This document shows, one piece after another, positions 50,101 to 57,812 of a stretch of DNA of 64,000 bases. The stretch comes from Myxococcales bacterium (GTDB lineage Bacteria; Myxococcota_A; Polyangia; Palsa-1104; JAEUJZ01). The translations under genes were made by a program, and so were the position numbers. The DNA lies in assembly GCA_016794505.1 (NCBI GenBank), contig JAEUJZ010000093.1, positions 62,001 through 126,000 of the forward strand. The letters run 5' to 3'. The notes under the pieces were generated by a model. That model did not search any database. It was not told the DNA's origin and saw only the letters and a list, made by a program, of their open reading frames with translations. Within the stretch, counting starts at the first letter, position 1. Every line of letters starts with the position of its first letter.

Positions 50101-51649
50101 GCCGCCCATGCAGCCCGTTTTCCGAACTATCGTGGGCTGTCGTATCGCCCGTCTCGTTGAGTGGATAGCAGGCGAGCAGTCCCGGCTCCTTGGCATCCTG
50201 ACGACCGCGCAGCCCAGCCCGGATCGCGGCCGCACTCCGCGCCGTGGTCCAGATGCGCACCTCGGCCAAGCGACCCTGGAACAGGGGCTCGGTGCCGCGC
50301 GTGCTCTTGCCGATCAGACAAAGCGAGCGCGTCACCCGCTCGGGCTGTGGCATGGCACTGTCGCTGGCGACACTTTCCCCGTTTACATAGAGCGTCGCCA
50401 GGCCGCTGCCGTTGTAGCTGGCCGCGACATGGACGAAGCTGCCGGTGGGCAAGGCGGCGGCAGCGGTTAGCTGTTTGCTGGTGCTGCTGTTCTGCATGAA
50501 CAGCGCAAGCTGGTTGCCGCTGCCGCAGCACAGCGCCAGCGAGTGGCTGCCCGGCGCGGCCGCAAGGTCGATGATCCGCGCGCCGATCCGTCCGGGATCC
50601 AGCGCCACCCAGGCCTCTAGCGTAAAACCCGCGCTGAAGTCGGCGGACAGCGCTGGCAGCGTCACATAGTCCTGGCTGCCATCCAAGGTCAGGCAGGGCA
50701 CGACCTCGTTCGGGCCGCGCAGCGAAGGTCCGGTCAGGCCCAAAAAAGGCGTGCCGACGATTGTCGCATCGCGCACCCCGCTCCAGTCCTTGGCGGCACT
50801 GCCATCCGCTTCATCTAGGCGCAGGTAGCGCGTGAGCCCCTTTTCGTCTCCGCCCAGGCGCGTGTTCATCATCCGCGCCAGCTCGGCCGGCGAGCGCTCG
50901 ACATTCCACAGCCGGACTTCACAGATCTGTCCGACGAAATAGGCATCGGCGCTCCAGCCGCTGCGGCCTACGTACGAGCTGGTGCGCACGACGTTGTCGG
51001 GCACGTGCAAGGCCGCGCTTGCGACCTGTACCCCGCCGACAAAAATGCGAGCATTGCCGACGGCATCCAGCGTCGCCGCCACGTGCTGCCACTGTCCGTT
51101 GCGGATTACATTGGCTGCCGTGACCTCTTTGGCTACGCCGCCCCGGCGCACCGAAAAGCGAAGGGAGGAGGACGTGTCCTCGCGCGCAAAATAGACGTTG
51201 TCGGTGCCCGATACTTTGTGCAGGTCGATGATGCGCGCCCAGCTTCCCGCTTGATCGAAGTAAACCCAGGCCTCGACGGTAAACCCGGCAAAGCTACCGG
51301 AACTGAAATCAAACGAGGTCGGCCCCAGGTCCAGGTATCTCTCCCCCGCCGTAAACGCCAGGCTGCGCGATGAGCCAAGCGGCGCCTGATCCGCCGGGCA
51401 AGTGACGGTGAGCGAGCTCGTCAGATCGTTAAACGCCGAGCCGACGTAGGGCGTATCGGCGGTCAAGACCAAGCTGCTGCCGACAAAGTTGCCGTGCTGC
51501 CACAGCGTCACTTTCCAGCCAGGCGGAATCTGAACGGAGCTCAGCTCGTCATTGCCGATGCTGAGGGCGTACAGGGGATAGCTGCCAGGGCCCAGATCTT
51601 GATAGCTACCGCCATAGTTTTTATCAAAAAAAATCCTGACCTTATCCAT
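41171..51649 (-). CDS. Giant multi-LamG protein with crystallin-like N-terminus (about 3490 residues)
   Basis: The first 80 or so residues (VRIFFDKNYGG...GWKVTLWQHGNFVGSS) look like a beta/gamma-crystallin-type fold. Twelve LamG/concanavalin-like repeats of about 215 residues follow, each with a GFTLEAWVY-type strand, an HVAAT strand, YVNG, an AEVRIW strand and a YRLDE segment. A Pro-rich hinge (GPPPPLPVKVVPTGTPPP) leads to a C-terminal region of about 740 residues, beta-rich with glycine (LPGLAIGGFGVELKLTT, GIGVRGEIHIGDG), ending in a helical Ala-rich stretch. There is no Sec signal peptide, so if it is exported a non-Sec route is needed. LamG domains usually bind sugars or proteins, suggesting adhesion or a matrix role. 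An upstream in-frame ATG at 51709 is the alternative start. Confidence 0.82.
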   Translation of the reverse strand: MDKVRIFFDKNYGGSYQDLGPGSYPLYALSIGNDELSSVQIPPGWKVTLWQHGNFVGSSLVLTADTPYVGSAFNDLTSSLTVTCPADQAPLGSSRSLAFTAGERYLDLGPTSFDFSSGSFAGFTVEAWVYFDQAGSWARIIDLHKVSGTDNVYFAREDTSSSLRFSVRRGGVAKEVTAANVIRNGQWQHVAATLDAVGNARIFVGGVQVASAALHVPDNVVRTSSYVGRSGWSADAYFVGQICEVRLWNVERSPAELARMMNTRLGGDEKGLTRYLRLDEADGSAAKDWSGVRDATIVGTPFLGLTGPSLRGPNEVVPCLTLDGSQDYVTLPALSADFSAGFTLEAWVALDPGRIGARIIDLAAAPGSHSLALCCGSGNQLALFMQNSSTSKQLTAAAALPTGSFVHVAASYNGSGLATLYVNGESVASDSAMPQPERVTRSLCLIGKSTRGTEPLFQGRLAEVRIWTTARSAAAIRAGLRGRQDAKEPGLLACYPLNETGDTTAHDSSENGLHGRLPQTIQWGQPGPSALTSLCPPETALWLNGSDAYVELPTIEDNFSQGFTLEAWLFLDRLGGSARVIELGDGPEKHTIALGIAEQALSLLVQGSTSSKAITSEGILDSGRWLHLAATLTGSGTATLYVNGAVVASGTAVPLPSQIARRYCYLGKSSKSGDSLLRGRLAEVRIFSVVRTAAELRSTMNQALPEEVIGLLRYYRLDEGSGSRTMDRRLPAGQDAGRRAGQLRGAGQRLLPLPLRSTLGALAFDGSGDAVSLPSLRDGFSGGFTLEVWVRFAGVKASECICDLGNGTGGDSLILARQGSEAAVVLQVSRGTSQSSLATPAGSVASGIWTHLAATVAGDGRATIYVNGGVAASGTLPLPRAGISRAQSYIGRSGSVSGRELYGQLADLRIWTRARSQAEIAGGADTPPRGDEPGLCHYYPMDEASLATVADRVDHSGRLGPALIWTGLPHRSTLRFEGMGTYVQMPALSADLSRGFTIEAWVYFEDNSSWARIVDIGNGAASDNVLLARDGTSDDLALHIYRGGTYQGVCAAGVLKARRFLHIAASLTDIASDGSTGLVTLYVDGVEQESKRIHTPRAGITRSSAFIGKSNWSDNKLFRGRMSEVRLFDRGRSASEILASYCEPAVTGQAGLVRLYRLDDAQGTVAADASGSSAHGTIAGPLTRPGRLFEGPGDFARLPTLDGDLSSGGFTLEAWVYSAEFVDWGRILELATKPGLGSYNISLSRVASTEEIALRFFVTSTTSAVADVRAQGALPLHTWVHIAVSFKPMVWSLDGKETAGDVRIYVNGQQRTLSRVAAPGNASRSSSFIGWIDGYALGAYQHRGALSDVRIWSGARTADQIAQAKDVRLSGSEPGLLRYYRLDDGPGAPITDSRSTSPAHASWNGILGRVARTFDGYRDAVPLPTVRGDLASQGFTLEAWVYSTATVGWGRILELSTQPGLGANNISLSRSGSTADLALRFFRDSGTAVSHVTASAALPLHRWTHIAATFKPMAWDSSGTVTQGDVVLYVDGVAKQTARVTAPKDVERPCSYIGKIDGYDPGDYAHQGALSEVRIWSGARTASQILASRDQVLTGAEDGLLHYARLADVAVSRPDGRAVRFPGGQSGVDLPILGEPLRGGFSIESWVFASGDPKPNETFVFLAGGPGGTTIALRREGTSQTLVLALRSPTLGGVIAADGVLRPATFLHLCGTVDAAGQARLYVNGVAVAAGALRPGDVSAASELVASLLGIRSDHSGPLCGCLTEVRLWSRALNETEVRSYLSKRLLGSENDLLRLYPLNSSAGRLAASGVKRTAGTIQGDPIRVLGRLGSPARLASPGALRLDGIDDYVELPAISADLSAGFALEAWVYFEGVQSGARIIELGRGPDVESIALARRGSTDSLELTIGRGSGTQSLVTPSVIRDRTFMHIAATQDAAGQTRLYVDGIAQATATLHAPAPGIVRNRCYLGKSSTASVPLLQGRLADVRLWARARSAAELVAERSTVLTREDLGLIANYRLDEVAGARAGDATRRALHGIVHGQKQVFGRSAPPLLLPPPTAGSLDLDGKSDWVVLPALPADLSSGFTLEAWVLVDQAAAGMRIFDFSTGAGHTIALGLAGAAGNQLALRVQNSSSNVEVLSPATLPTGSFAHVAVTLSAGGIATFYVGGVSKSSHSGLPLPAVVTRTQCLLGRSQVSGARLLQGRLAEVRIWSVARSPDEISRNQTARLRGSEPGLVANYRCNESLGERLGDAGQSGLHGWARGRAKFSRSEPLPSFVSAAELQGTLRLDGAAHVTLPAIAGSPDGMTLEAWVYCLDLTATASFFDLAAGSPSATSDRVYLGQKGSALVFGVQVGTGALQLITATGVLPSQTWAHVSASVDENGHVVLCKDGIPLSADSNIVSVPAAVVRGVATLGRSLDGTLFKGRIAEARIFAGPRSPRQTAAARRVRLSGAVPGLLRCYPLAAAHGSVVTDMALAAQHGTVQGVPVWDVGLPDVGGTLPDPTPPPSPGALCFDGASTYVRLPAIAQNLAAGFTLEAWVYPTAVGSWARIVDIGQGMRAENIYFSRYGTTNRVALRIYYSGASYSEVLTTASVLPTSAWTHLAATLDATGQVAIYVNGVATAITIGGVTTNKLDPAKLPKAGITRNLCYIGKSNWTWDKNFQGQMAEVRLWDRARTAEEVLAARDQRLSGQEPGLLGCFRLNETQGTLVRNLSARLGHGTGFGDLDWGAAAPSLGLGPPPPLPVKVVPTGTPPPAKAPSGLATWSVGASLNTDDSLINSAMMAYAQNDISFDLLGVSAKLRLGGQMTIWPLQSQISFGGSLSLLTPTSYPLGEAALTLNKGASPMVYTLRVKPSFPVATMVQSAVGSTPVAGVVNALLVPFLNLFASCTLLIASESGSDPEVGDYGKGLNLYSTQKMSDLPGLSELHRALPMLGLDSRSLVLAVRLNSPKEFTITGSALLNLKLIDSAPLSLEFNEIGLNLSSGLGEAAFGVTDRFTLKLFGEVVVFRGGISVEKGSSGSAVAVWGALDPDEAKYPGGLWRNPWGLPGLAIGGFGVELKLTTTPPFIGIGVRGEIHIGDGLLGGSMALSIDPANYDKSILVIDSPEGIDLPRLIKAFVSTTGIPGLGFLDDLLDVRLTDLLLYFAPNGGTIAGKTYDPGISLGATLDLWGFHASLFGSISPTTGLILQGQADRIRIEVGGIVLFQFSDVSGALGPRIDVAATLSRQGIFYSGRLKLLGTLYDSYQELSIDRSGLQFKAQTQLGALELRCKRSEFFLSVAPIVPFRFGVLGFTVTVKVSVRIENLVNDDGYRQSLSFTCSVLGQSLTLGPVTWGVALTDLESILGVFEWFFADFIKGFFTDILGQGLKVAFEWVAENLTDIAEEAIELFKSAGAAITDIAKNVYEVFDVAAGELVSFLGTSINEAAAILKDVLLLGAKEAAEVLGTAFGATAAAVKEALAVAEYAADEIAAVGEELWDALDDAAGYLDPTSW

Positions 51650-51896
51650 ATTTACACGATCGGAATATCTAATCCAAAAATGCGGATTACTGCCGCAGCA
51701 TTGCAGCATTAAATCCGTCGGACGATATCCCGCCCCTGCTTTGCGCTAGCGGACTCCCACGTCTAGACCGACGACCAGATTCCCCGTGGCGCGTGCACCA
51801 AGATCGGCGGCCCAGAATTTTATCATAATAGATTGGTGCCACATCCTAGTTCAATGAAAACATTGGCAACTTCGCTAACTCTCCGGACAAAGACGA
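51650..51896. other. Spacer upstream of the giant LamG gene
   Basis: About 250 bases, more AT-rich near 51820-51900. It should hold the promoter of the giant LamG operon. No confident -35/-10 pair was found. The possible N-terminal extension of the giant protein (start at 51709) would use the first 60 bases. Confidence 0.3.
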
Positions 51897-52316
51897 TTAT
51901 TCTGGGCTAGCGATAGTGGGCAACAGGCTCTGGGCCCCTGTGGTGATGGTCGTCTGCAAATCGGGGATGCTCCGCGACGCAGGACGGACGTCAAACAGGT
52001 ACTGGCTGCCGTCGGTGCTCCGCACAAGGATGTGCTGGCCATCGGCGGTGAAAGCCGCCTCGATGAGAACGCGGCCTGGCCAGACCAGCCGGGCCAGAAG
52101 ACAGCAGCTATCGACGTCACAGATGCACAACACACCGTCCTCGCCGCGACTCAAGAGCTGCCGCCCATCGTGACGAAGCTGCGCGGTCTCTACCGGTCCA
52201 CCCTGGCCAGTCAGCACGCGGCGCAGCCCCCAGGTCGCGGTGTCCCACAGGCGCGTTGTGCCGTCGTCGCCCGAGGTCGCCAATCGGCGCCCACCTGGGC
52301 TGGGGCTGGTCCCCAT
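51897..52316 (-). pseudogene. WD40-repeat protein fragment
   Basis: A 139-residue open frame with WD40 units: GGRRLATSGDDGTTRLWDTATW, GRQLLSRGEDGVLCICDVDS and QHILVRSTDGSQYLFDV. A partial unit LLGHIGGVMG precedes them and the frame is closed just upstream by a TGA. About three repeats are not enough for a closed propeller, so this looks like the 3' end of a lost larger gene. It is on the opposite strand from the intact WD40 gene at 52892 and is not its continuation. Confidence 0.6.
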
Positions 52317-52437
52317 CACACCGCCGATGTGCCCCAGCAGATCCGGCTTGCAAAACGGGTCTCCCCCCGATCTGCACAGTCACTGGGAACGGACACCCAA
52401 CTGGCGCAGCGCGGGTCGTTCTGGTTCTGCCGGGGGA

Positions 52438-52780
52438 TTACGAGCTGGGAATGGAGTCGAGCGTGACGAAGACCAGGCAGGTGGGTTCGCGGCGCGAGAA
52501 GCCGAAGCTCAGGGTGCAGCCATCCTGCCGGTACACCCAGGAAAGGGGGGCTTCGGGGGGCGCATGCGGGCTGGGAACGGACCGCTCTGGGGTTGCGCCG
52601 AAGCGCTTGCGCACGGCGTCTTCGCCGATGCCGTCAGAGCCGTCGAGCTCCAGGGTCAGCAGGCCGACGCTGGCGGCGCCGGGGCCGCCGTGCTGGGCTC
52701 TGCGCTCTTGGGCCGGCAACCAAGCAAGCCACGCAGAGCGGGGGGCAGAAGCAGCGTGAGGCGACGGATGATGAGCGTCT
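52438..52780 (-). pseudogene. Fragment of a small unrecognised protein
   Basis: The end of this frame (GSDGIGEDAVRKRFGATPE, WVYRQDGCTLSFGFSRRE, CLVFVTLDS) has the look of a real C-terminus, with a strand pattern reminiscent of small periplasmic or lipoprotein domains. Further upstream it degrades into low-complexity residues. No start or ribosome site is convincing. Limits are approximate. Confidence 0.35.
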
Positions 52781-52891
52781 AGTGCGTCTATTTTTGGACC
52801 GACGGATGGGCCTTGTCCCAGCCATCGGCGTAGGGCTCCGGAGCCTGAAGCGATTGACCCGCCGCATCCACATCGGAGATCCTGCGAATCC

Positions 52892-55800
52892 ATGGGGGGG
52901 CGTCGCGAGGCGGAAGCTCTGCGCGTGCTCATGCAGTTCCTGCGTGCGCGCGAAGCGGGCGATCCATTCGCGTTCCGCTTCGAGTCCCAAGACTACATCC
53001 TACCGACGGAGGCTGGGGAGACTCCGAGCGCACGTTTTGACTGGACAGAAGAGGTGATGAGCGACCTCCACGCGGTGCGGCTGCCAGGCCGCGATCCGGC
53101 GGTCGTACAGCGTCTTGGCGGGCGCCTGCGCCGCTTTGTCAGCGAGGCTGGCTGGCAGCTGCACGAACAGCGAATCGCAGAGGCACTGGATGAAGGGCGC
53201 CCCGTGCTGTTGACGATTCGCTCGTCTGCCGCTGAGCTCTATTCGCTTCCATGGGAGCTTCTACCCCTCAAGTCCGGCCAGTTTATTGGCGAGGTGGACG
53301 GCCTGCTGATTCGCTTCGAGTGGCCTGATAGCCCAAGCCGCCCCGAGCAACCACAGCCCCGAACGGAGGGAGGAAGGATCCTGGTGGCATGGTCCGCAGC
53401 CGCAGGCGGCGTACCGGCGGCTGAGCACCTGGATGCTATCGCCACGGCCTGCACAGCCGGCATGCAGCCGTGGAACGAGGAGACCGATGTGCTCGCAAAC
53501 GTATCCCTTGAGCGCATCGTGGAGCGCTTGGAAGATGCGCAGCAGACAGGCCCCCCCATCCATGTTCTTCATCTGTTGTGTCACGGTGCTGCGGTGGGCA
53601 GCACCTTCGGGCTGTGCCTGGACGGAGAAGACGGCCCAACCGCAGTGAACGCCGCGCAGCTTCGCCAGGCTCTTTCGCCCTTCGCCAAGATGGTGCGCTT
53701 GATCGTGCTGTCCGCTTGCGATTCCGGAAATGCCGGAGCGATGGGCAGTGAGCTGGGTAGCGTGGCACAGACGCTACATCGCTGTGGCTTTCAGTCGGTT
53801 GTCGCCTCGCGCTATCCGCTGACGGTAGCCGGCTCGTGCGCGCTCACCAAGACCTTCTATAGCAAGCTGTTGTCTGTCCCGACTTCACTGGAGTCGGCGT
53901 TCCTTGCTGCACGGAAACGCCTGGCGCTCAGCGAGTCCAGCCTGTCCGCGGATTCCAGCCAGCTCGACTGGGCCAGCGTGCAGCTATATGCCCGCCACGC
54001 CGACGGAGACGACACCCGCCCGATCCTCTTCCGCCCCTTTCGTGGACTGCTCGCCTTCCAGCCTGAGCACCGCCGCTTTTTCTTTGGGCGGGACAAAGAG
54101 ATCCAAGAAGTCCTGACGGACATGCAGGCGCTTGTCGACCAAGGAAAGCCGCGCTTTTTCATCGTGGCCGGCGGATCCGGCACGGGAAAATCGTCGCTGG
54201 TTTTGGCTGGTGCGGTGCCCAAGATGTTGGCCGCCGATCCGACGCTGCAGCTTGTGCGAATGCGTCCTGGATCGAATCCGGAACGGGCGCTTGATGAGGC
54301 ACTTTCTGCATGCCCGACCGGCGCCACCCCGCTGCTGGTGGTGGATCAGTTCGAGGAGACCTTCACGCAGACCGCATCTGCCCCTGCGCGCGAGACGTTC
54401 GTCCGCCGCCTGTGGGAGCTGGCCAAAGCGCCGGCCGGGCTGCGCGTCCTTTTGACGATGCGCGTGGACTTCATCAGTCGCTGCGGCGAGCTTTCTGTGG
54501 ACAGCACTGGTCAGCGCCTGGATCGCATCGCATACGATGAAGCCCATCGACTGTTCATCTCGCAGCCAGATCCTGCACAGATGCGCGCCGCCATCGTCGA
54601 GCCCAGCCGCAAGGTCGGCCTCCAGCTGCAGGCTGGCCTGGTGGATCGAATCCTGACCGAAGTGGGTCGTGAACCGGGGGCTCTGCCGCTCTTGCAGCAC
54701 ACGCTGGATGTGCTCTGGCAAAAGAGAAGCGGCAGCGTCCTGACGCAGGAAGCGTATGACGTGCTGGGCGGCGTGGTAGGCGCACTCAAGGGGCGCGCCG
54801 AGGCCATCCTCGACAAGCTGGCGCAGCGGGGAGCGCTGGAGATTGCCAGGCGTCTTTTGGTCAGCCTGGTGGCCGTGGCGGAGGACACCGCGCTCGACAC
54901 TCGACTGCGTGTGCCGCTTGCCGACCTGCGCGCTGCGGCGGCAAGCGAAGCAGATCGTGGCCTGGATGCGGTCCTGAAAGACCTGGTTGCCGCGCGCCTG
55001 CTAGTGCAAGACGGGGATGCGCAGTCCCAAACGGTGGAGGTGGCTCACGAAGCGCTGATCCGCAAGTGGCCCCGGCTGCGCGCGTGGATCGATGAAGACC
55101 GCGCGGGACTTGTGATCCAGCGCCGCGTCAAGCAGGCCGCGCAGCAGTGGGAGAGGCAGGCGCATGACGAGTCACTTCTGTATCGCGGGCTGCAGCTAGC
55201 GCACACGCAGGACTGGCGCAAGACCTGGGAGACCCGCCTAGGCCCGCTGGAACGCGCCTTTCTGGATCAGAGTGAAGCGCTGCGCGCACGGCACCAAGCC
55301 GAAGAAGCGGAGCGGCTGCGTCGCGAGCGTGAAGCAGTCGAGCGCATCAAGCAGAAATCGATCGAGCTTCGCGATGCGCTGCTGATCGCGGCCGCGCAGG
55401 CGACCAAAGACGACCCGACGACGGCGGCGATGCTCTTGCGCGATGTCACGCATCCAGGATCCCGCTTGTGGACACAGCTGGCCTTGGATGTCCTGCGGGC
55501 TGCGATTGCCGAGACCGTGTTGCGCGGGCATCAGCAGGACGTTCATGCCGCAGCCTGGAGTCCCGACGGAACCAAGATCGCCACGGGCTCGGCCGACCAG
55601 ACCGTGCGGATCTGGAATGCCGATGGATCAGGCCGCGAAATCGTCCTGCGAGGTCACACGGACGCCGTGCTGGCGGTGGCGTGGAGCCCCGACGGAACGA
55701 AGGTGCTCAGCGGCTCTGCGGACCAGACGGCGCGCATCTGGAACGTCGATGGCGCGGGGGATGCAGTCGTGCTGCGCGGGCATGAGCACTGGGTCGGTAG

Positions 55801-57481
55801 CGTGGCGTGGAGCCCCGATGGCAGCAAGACGGCAGCTGCCTGCTGGGATCACACGGCGTGGTTGTGGAATGCGGACGGCTCGCATGTGGTCATCAAGGCG
55901 GGTGATACCAGCGTCTCTTCGCTGGCCTTCAGTCCGGATGGACGCATGCTTCTGAGAGGCTGTGAGGACCATACCGTGCGAGCCTGGGACCTTGGCGGTG
56001 CCAGCCCACCCGCTGCAGATGCAGTCGTGCTCACGGGGCATGAGTCCTGGGTCTCTAATGCCGCCTTCAGCCCCGATGGGACGAAGATCGTCAGCGGCTC
56101 GGGAGACCAGACCGTGCGGATCTGGAATGCGGATGGGTCCGCGGCGCCTGCCGCCGTCGTGCTCAAAGGACATCAAGAGGCAGTCTTTGCCGTCGCGTTC
56201 AGTCCCAGCGGCAGACAGGTTGTTTCCGGCTCTGGGGACAAGACGGCTCGCATCTGGAATTCCGATGGATCCGGCAGTCCCCGCGTGCTGCAGGGGCACA
56301 AGAACTACGTGGGTGGGGTCGCATTCAGCCCGGATGGAGCGAGGATTGTCACAAGCTCTGGGGACGGCACCGCGCGCATCTGGCGCACCGCGCAGAGAGA
56401 TTCGGTCGTCGTTTGCAGGGGCCTGACCGCCGAAGTCGAGCGGGTGGCCTTCAGCCCCGACGGAACTCGGGTGGCCGTGGGCTGCCAGGACGGCACCGTG
56501 CGCATCCTGCAGGCCAACGCGATAGGCAACGGGGGTGAATCGGTCCTGCGCGGCCACACGGGCGCGGTGATTTCGGTCGCCTTCAGTCTGGATGGCCAGT
56601 ATCTGGCCACGACCTCGACCGACAATACCGCGCGGCTTTGGAGCGCAGACGGTGCCGCCGCGCCAATCGTATCGAAGGGGATTGGGGACAGCGGGAAGGG
56701 CGCCCGCGTTGGGGGCGTCGCGTTCTGCTCAAATGGAAAGCGGCTCATCGCCGGCATCGGCGGTGCGCTGGCCTGGGTTGCGAACGCGGATGGCTCGGGC
56801 GCTGGTCTGCTGCAAGGACACAGCGCCAGAATCTTCACCCTGGCGTTCAGTCCAGATGGGACGCGGATCGTCACCTGTTCGGAAGATCGCACGGCGCGGG
56901 TCTTTCACGTCGATGGATCCCGAGCTCCCATGGTCCTGCAAGGCCATGACGAGAGGGTGTTCTGTGCAGCCTTCAGCCCGGATGGAACGCGGATTGTTAC
57001 CGGCTCCCGCGATCGCACAGCGCGCATCTGGAATGCCGATGGCAGCGGCACTTCCGTCGTGCTGCGCGGGCACGAGGCGCAGATCTTCTCGGTCGCGTTC
57101 AGCCCGAACGGCCGCAGCGTCGTCACCGGATCCGTAGACAGGACCGCGCGTATCTGGGATGCCGATGGCCACAGCGCTCCGGTCGTGCTGAAGGGGCACG
57201 AAGGCGCGGTCCGGACCATCGCGTTCAGCCCCGACGGGCGCACGATCATCACGGGCTCTGAAAGAACGGTTCGCAGCTTCTTGATTGCCCGCGATGGGCT
57301 GCTTTCCGCCTTGTGGGAAGCGACCTGCGACTGCCTGCCTACCGAAGATCGCCGTGAGCTTCTCGGTGAATCCCCAGCCGAGGCGGATGAGGGCCTTTTG
57401 CGCTCGCAACAAGAGGTCGCCCGTCGGCGCGGCGGTCCTGCACCGCCTGCAGTCCGCCAGTCCGATCGAGTGCCGAAGTAG
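52892..57481 (+). CDS. CHAT protease-STAND NTPase-WD40 protein
   Basis: A 1529-residue protein. Residues about 1-370 form a CHAT (caspase-like) protease, with His231 (LLCHGA) and Cys276 (LSACDSG) as the catalytic pair. A STAND-type NTPase follows with Walker A GGSGTGKSS near 426-434 and Walker B LLVVDQFEE near 485. The segment IQRRVKQAAQQWERQAHDESLLYRG, typical before WD40 repeats in such proteins, comes next, then a Glu/Arg-rich coiled coil (about 790-830). Fourteen WD40 units (about 870-1430) fit two seven-bladed propellers. This is the layout of an autoinhibited sensor: the propeller detects something, the NTPase oligomerises and the protease fires. Bacterial proteins of this kind include candidate anti-phage or cell-death effectors. 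No partner gene is evident. Seven Gs begin in the start codon. Confidence 0.88.
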   Translation: MGGRREAEALRVLMQFLRAREAGDPFAFRFESQDYILPTEAGETPSARFDWTEEVMSDLHAVRLPGRDPAVVQRLGGRLRRFVSEAGWQLHEQRIAEALDEGRPVLLTIRSSAAELYSLPWELLPLKSGQFIGEVDGLLIRFEWPDSPSRPEQPQPRTEGGRILVAWSAAAGGVPAAEHLDAIATACTAGMQPWNEETDVLANVSLERIVERLEDAQQTGPPIHVLHLLCHGAAVGSTFGLCLDGEDGPTAVNAAQLRQALSPFAKMVRLIVLSACDSGNAGAMGSELGSVAQTLHRCGFQSVVASRYPLTVAGSCALTKTFYSKLLSVPTSLESAFLAARKRLALSESSLSADSSQLDWASVQLYARHADGDDTRPILFRPFRGLLAFQPEHRRFFFGRDKEIQEVLTDMQALVDQGKPRFFIVAGGSGTGKSSLVLAGAVPKMLAADPTLQLVRMRPGSNPERALDEALSACPTGATPLLVVDQFEETFTQTASAPARETFVRRLWELAKAPAGLRVLLTMRVDFISRCGELSVDSTGQRLDRIAYDEAHRLFISQPDPAQMRAAIVEPSRKVGLQLQAGLVDRILTEVGREPGALPLLQHTLDVLWQKRSGSVLTQEAYDVLGGVVGALKGRAEAILDKLAQRGALEIARRLLVSLVAVAEDTALDTRLRVPLADLRAAAASEADRGLDAVLKDLVAARLLVQDGDAQSQTVEVAHEALIRKWPRLRAWIDEDRAGLVIQRRVKQAAQQWERQAHDESLLYRGLQLAHTQDWRKTWETRLGPLERAFLDQSEALRARHQAEEAERLRREREAVERIKQKSIELRDALLIAAAQATKDDPTTAAMLLRDVTHPGSRLWTQLALDVLRAAIAETVLRGHQQDVHAAAWSPDGTKIATGSADQTVRIWNADGSGREIVLRGHTDAVLAVAWSPDGTKVLSGSADQTARIWNVDGAGDAVVLRGHEHWVGSVAWSPDGSKTAAACWDHTAWLWNADGSHVVIKAGDTSVSSLAFSPDGRMLLRGCEDHTVRAWDLGGASPPAADAVVLTGHESWVSNAAFSPDGTKIVSGSGDQTVRIWNADGSAAPAAVVLKGHQEAVFAVAFSPSGRQVVSGSGDKTARIWNSDGSGSPRVLQGHKNYVGGVAFSPDGARIVTSSGDGTARIWRTAQRDSVVVCRGLTAEVERVAFSPDGTRVAVGCQDGTVRILQANAIGNGGESVLRGHTGAVISVAFSLDGQYLATTSTDNTARLWSADGAAAPIVSKGIGDSGKGARVGGVAFCSNGKRLIAGIGGALAWVANADGSGAGLLQGHSARIFTLAFSPDGTRIVTCSEDRTARVFHVDGSRAPMVLQGHDERVFCAAFSPDGTRIVTGSRDRTARIWNADGSGTSVVLRGHEAQIFSVAFSPNGRSVVTGSVDRTARIWDADGHSAPVVLKGHEGAVRTIAFSPDGRTIITGSERTVRSFLIARDGLLSALWEATCDCLPTEDRRELLGESPAEADEGLLRSQQEVARRRGGPAPPAVRQSDRVPK

Positions 57482-57501
57482 CGCATTCCCTTTTCGAACA
57501 G

Positions 57502-57519
57502 TCCTCTCCAGAAAGAGGA
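57502..57519 (+). terminator. Weak hairpin after the CHAT gene
   Basis: TCCTCT, a six-base loop, then AGAGGA, 21 bases after the stop. There is no clear U-tract, so an intrinsic terminator is doubtful. The rest of 57482-57812 shows nothing else. Confidence 0.25.
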
Positions 57520-57812
57520 GATCGTCTCAATCGTTGCAAACCCCTCCCTACCGCGGTGCCGTACGTGCATCAACGCGTGCGTTGGTGCGACGGCTGGCCG
57601 GAGAGCCGTCGATTGCGGGCGGGCTCAAGGAGGGCGCTGATGTCGGTGTCCTGTTGGGTTGCTCGGGCGCAATCCAACGGAGGCTGGAACAGCGGACGGG
57701 AAGCCAGGCATCGCGATCATTCTCGACGGCGCCCACAGGCCCCCCTTGTTCAAGCAGCCCGCCCATCGCGGTGCCCGCGGTGCAGCCCGCGACACGCGGC
57801 CAGCCGACCCGC

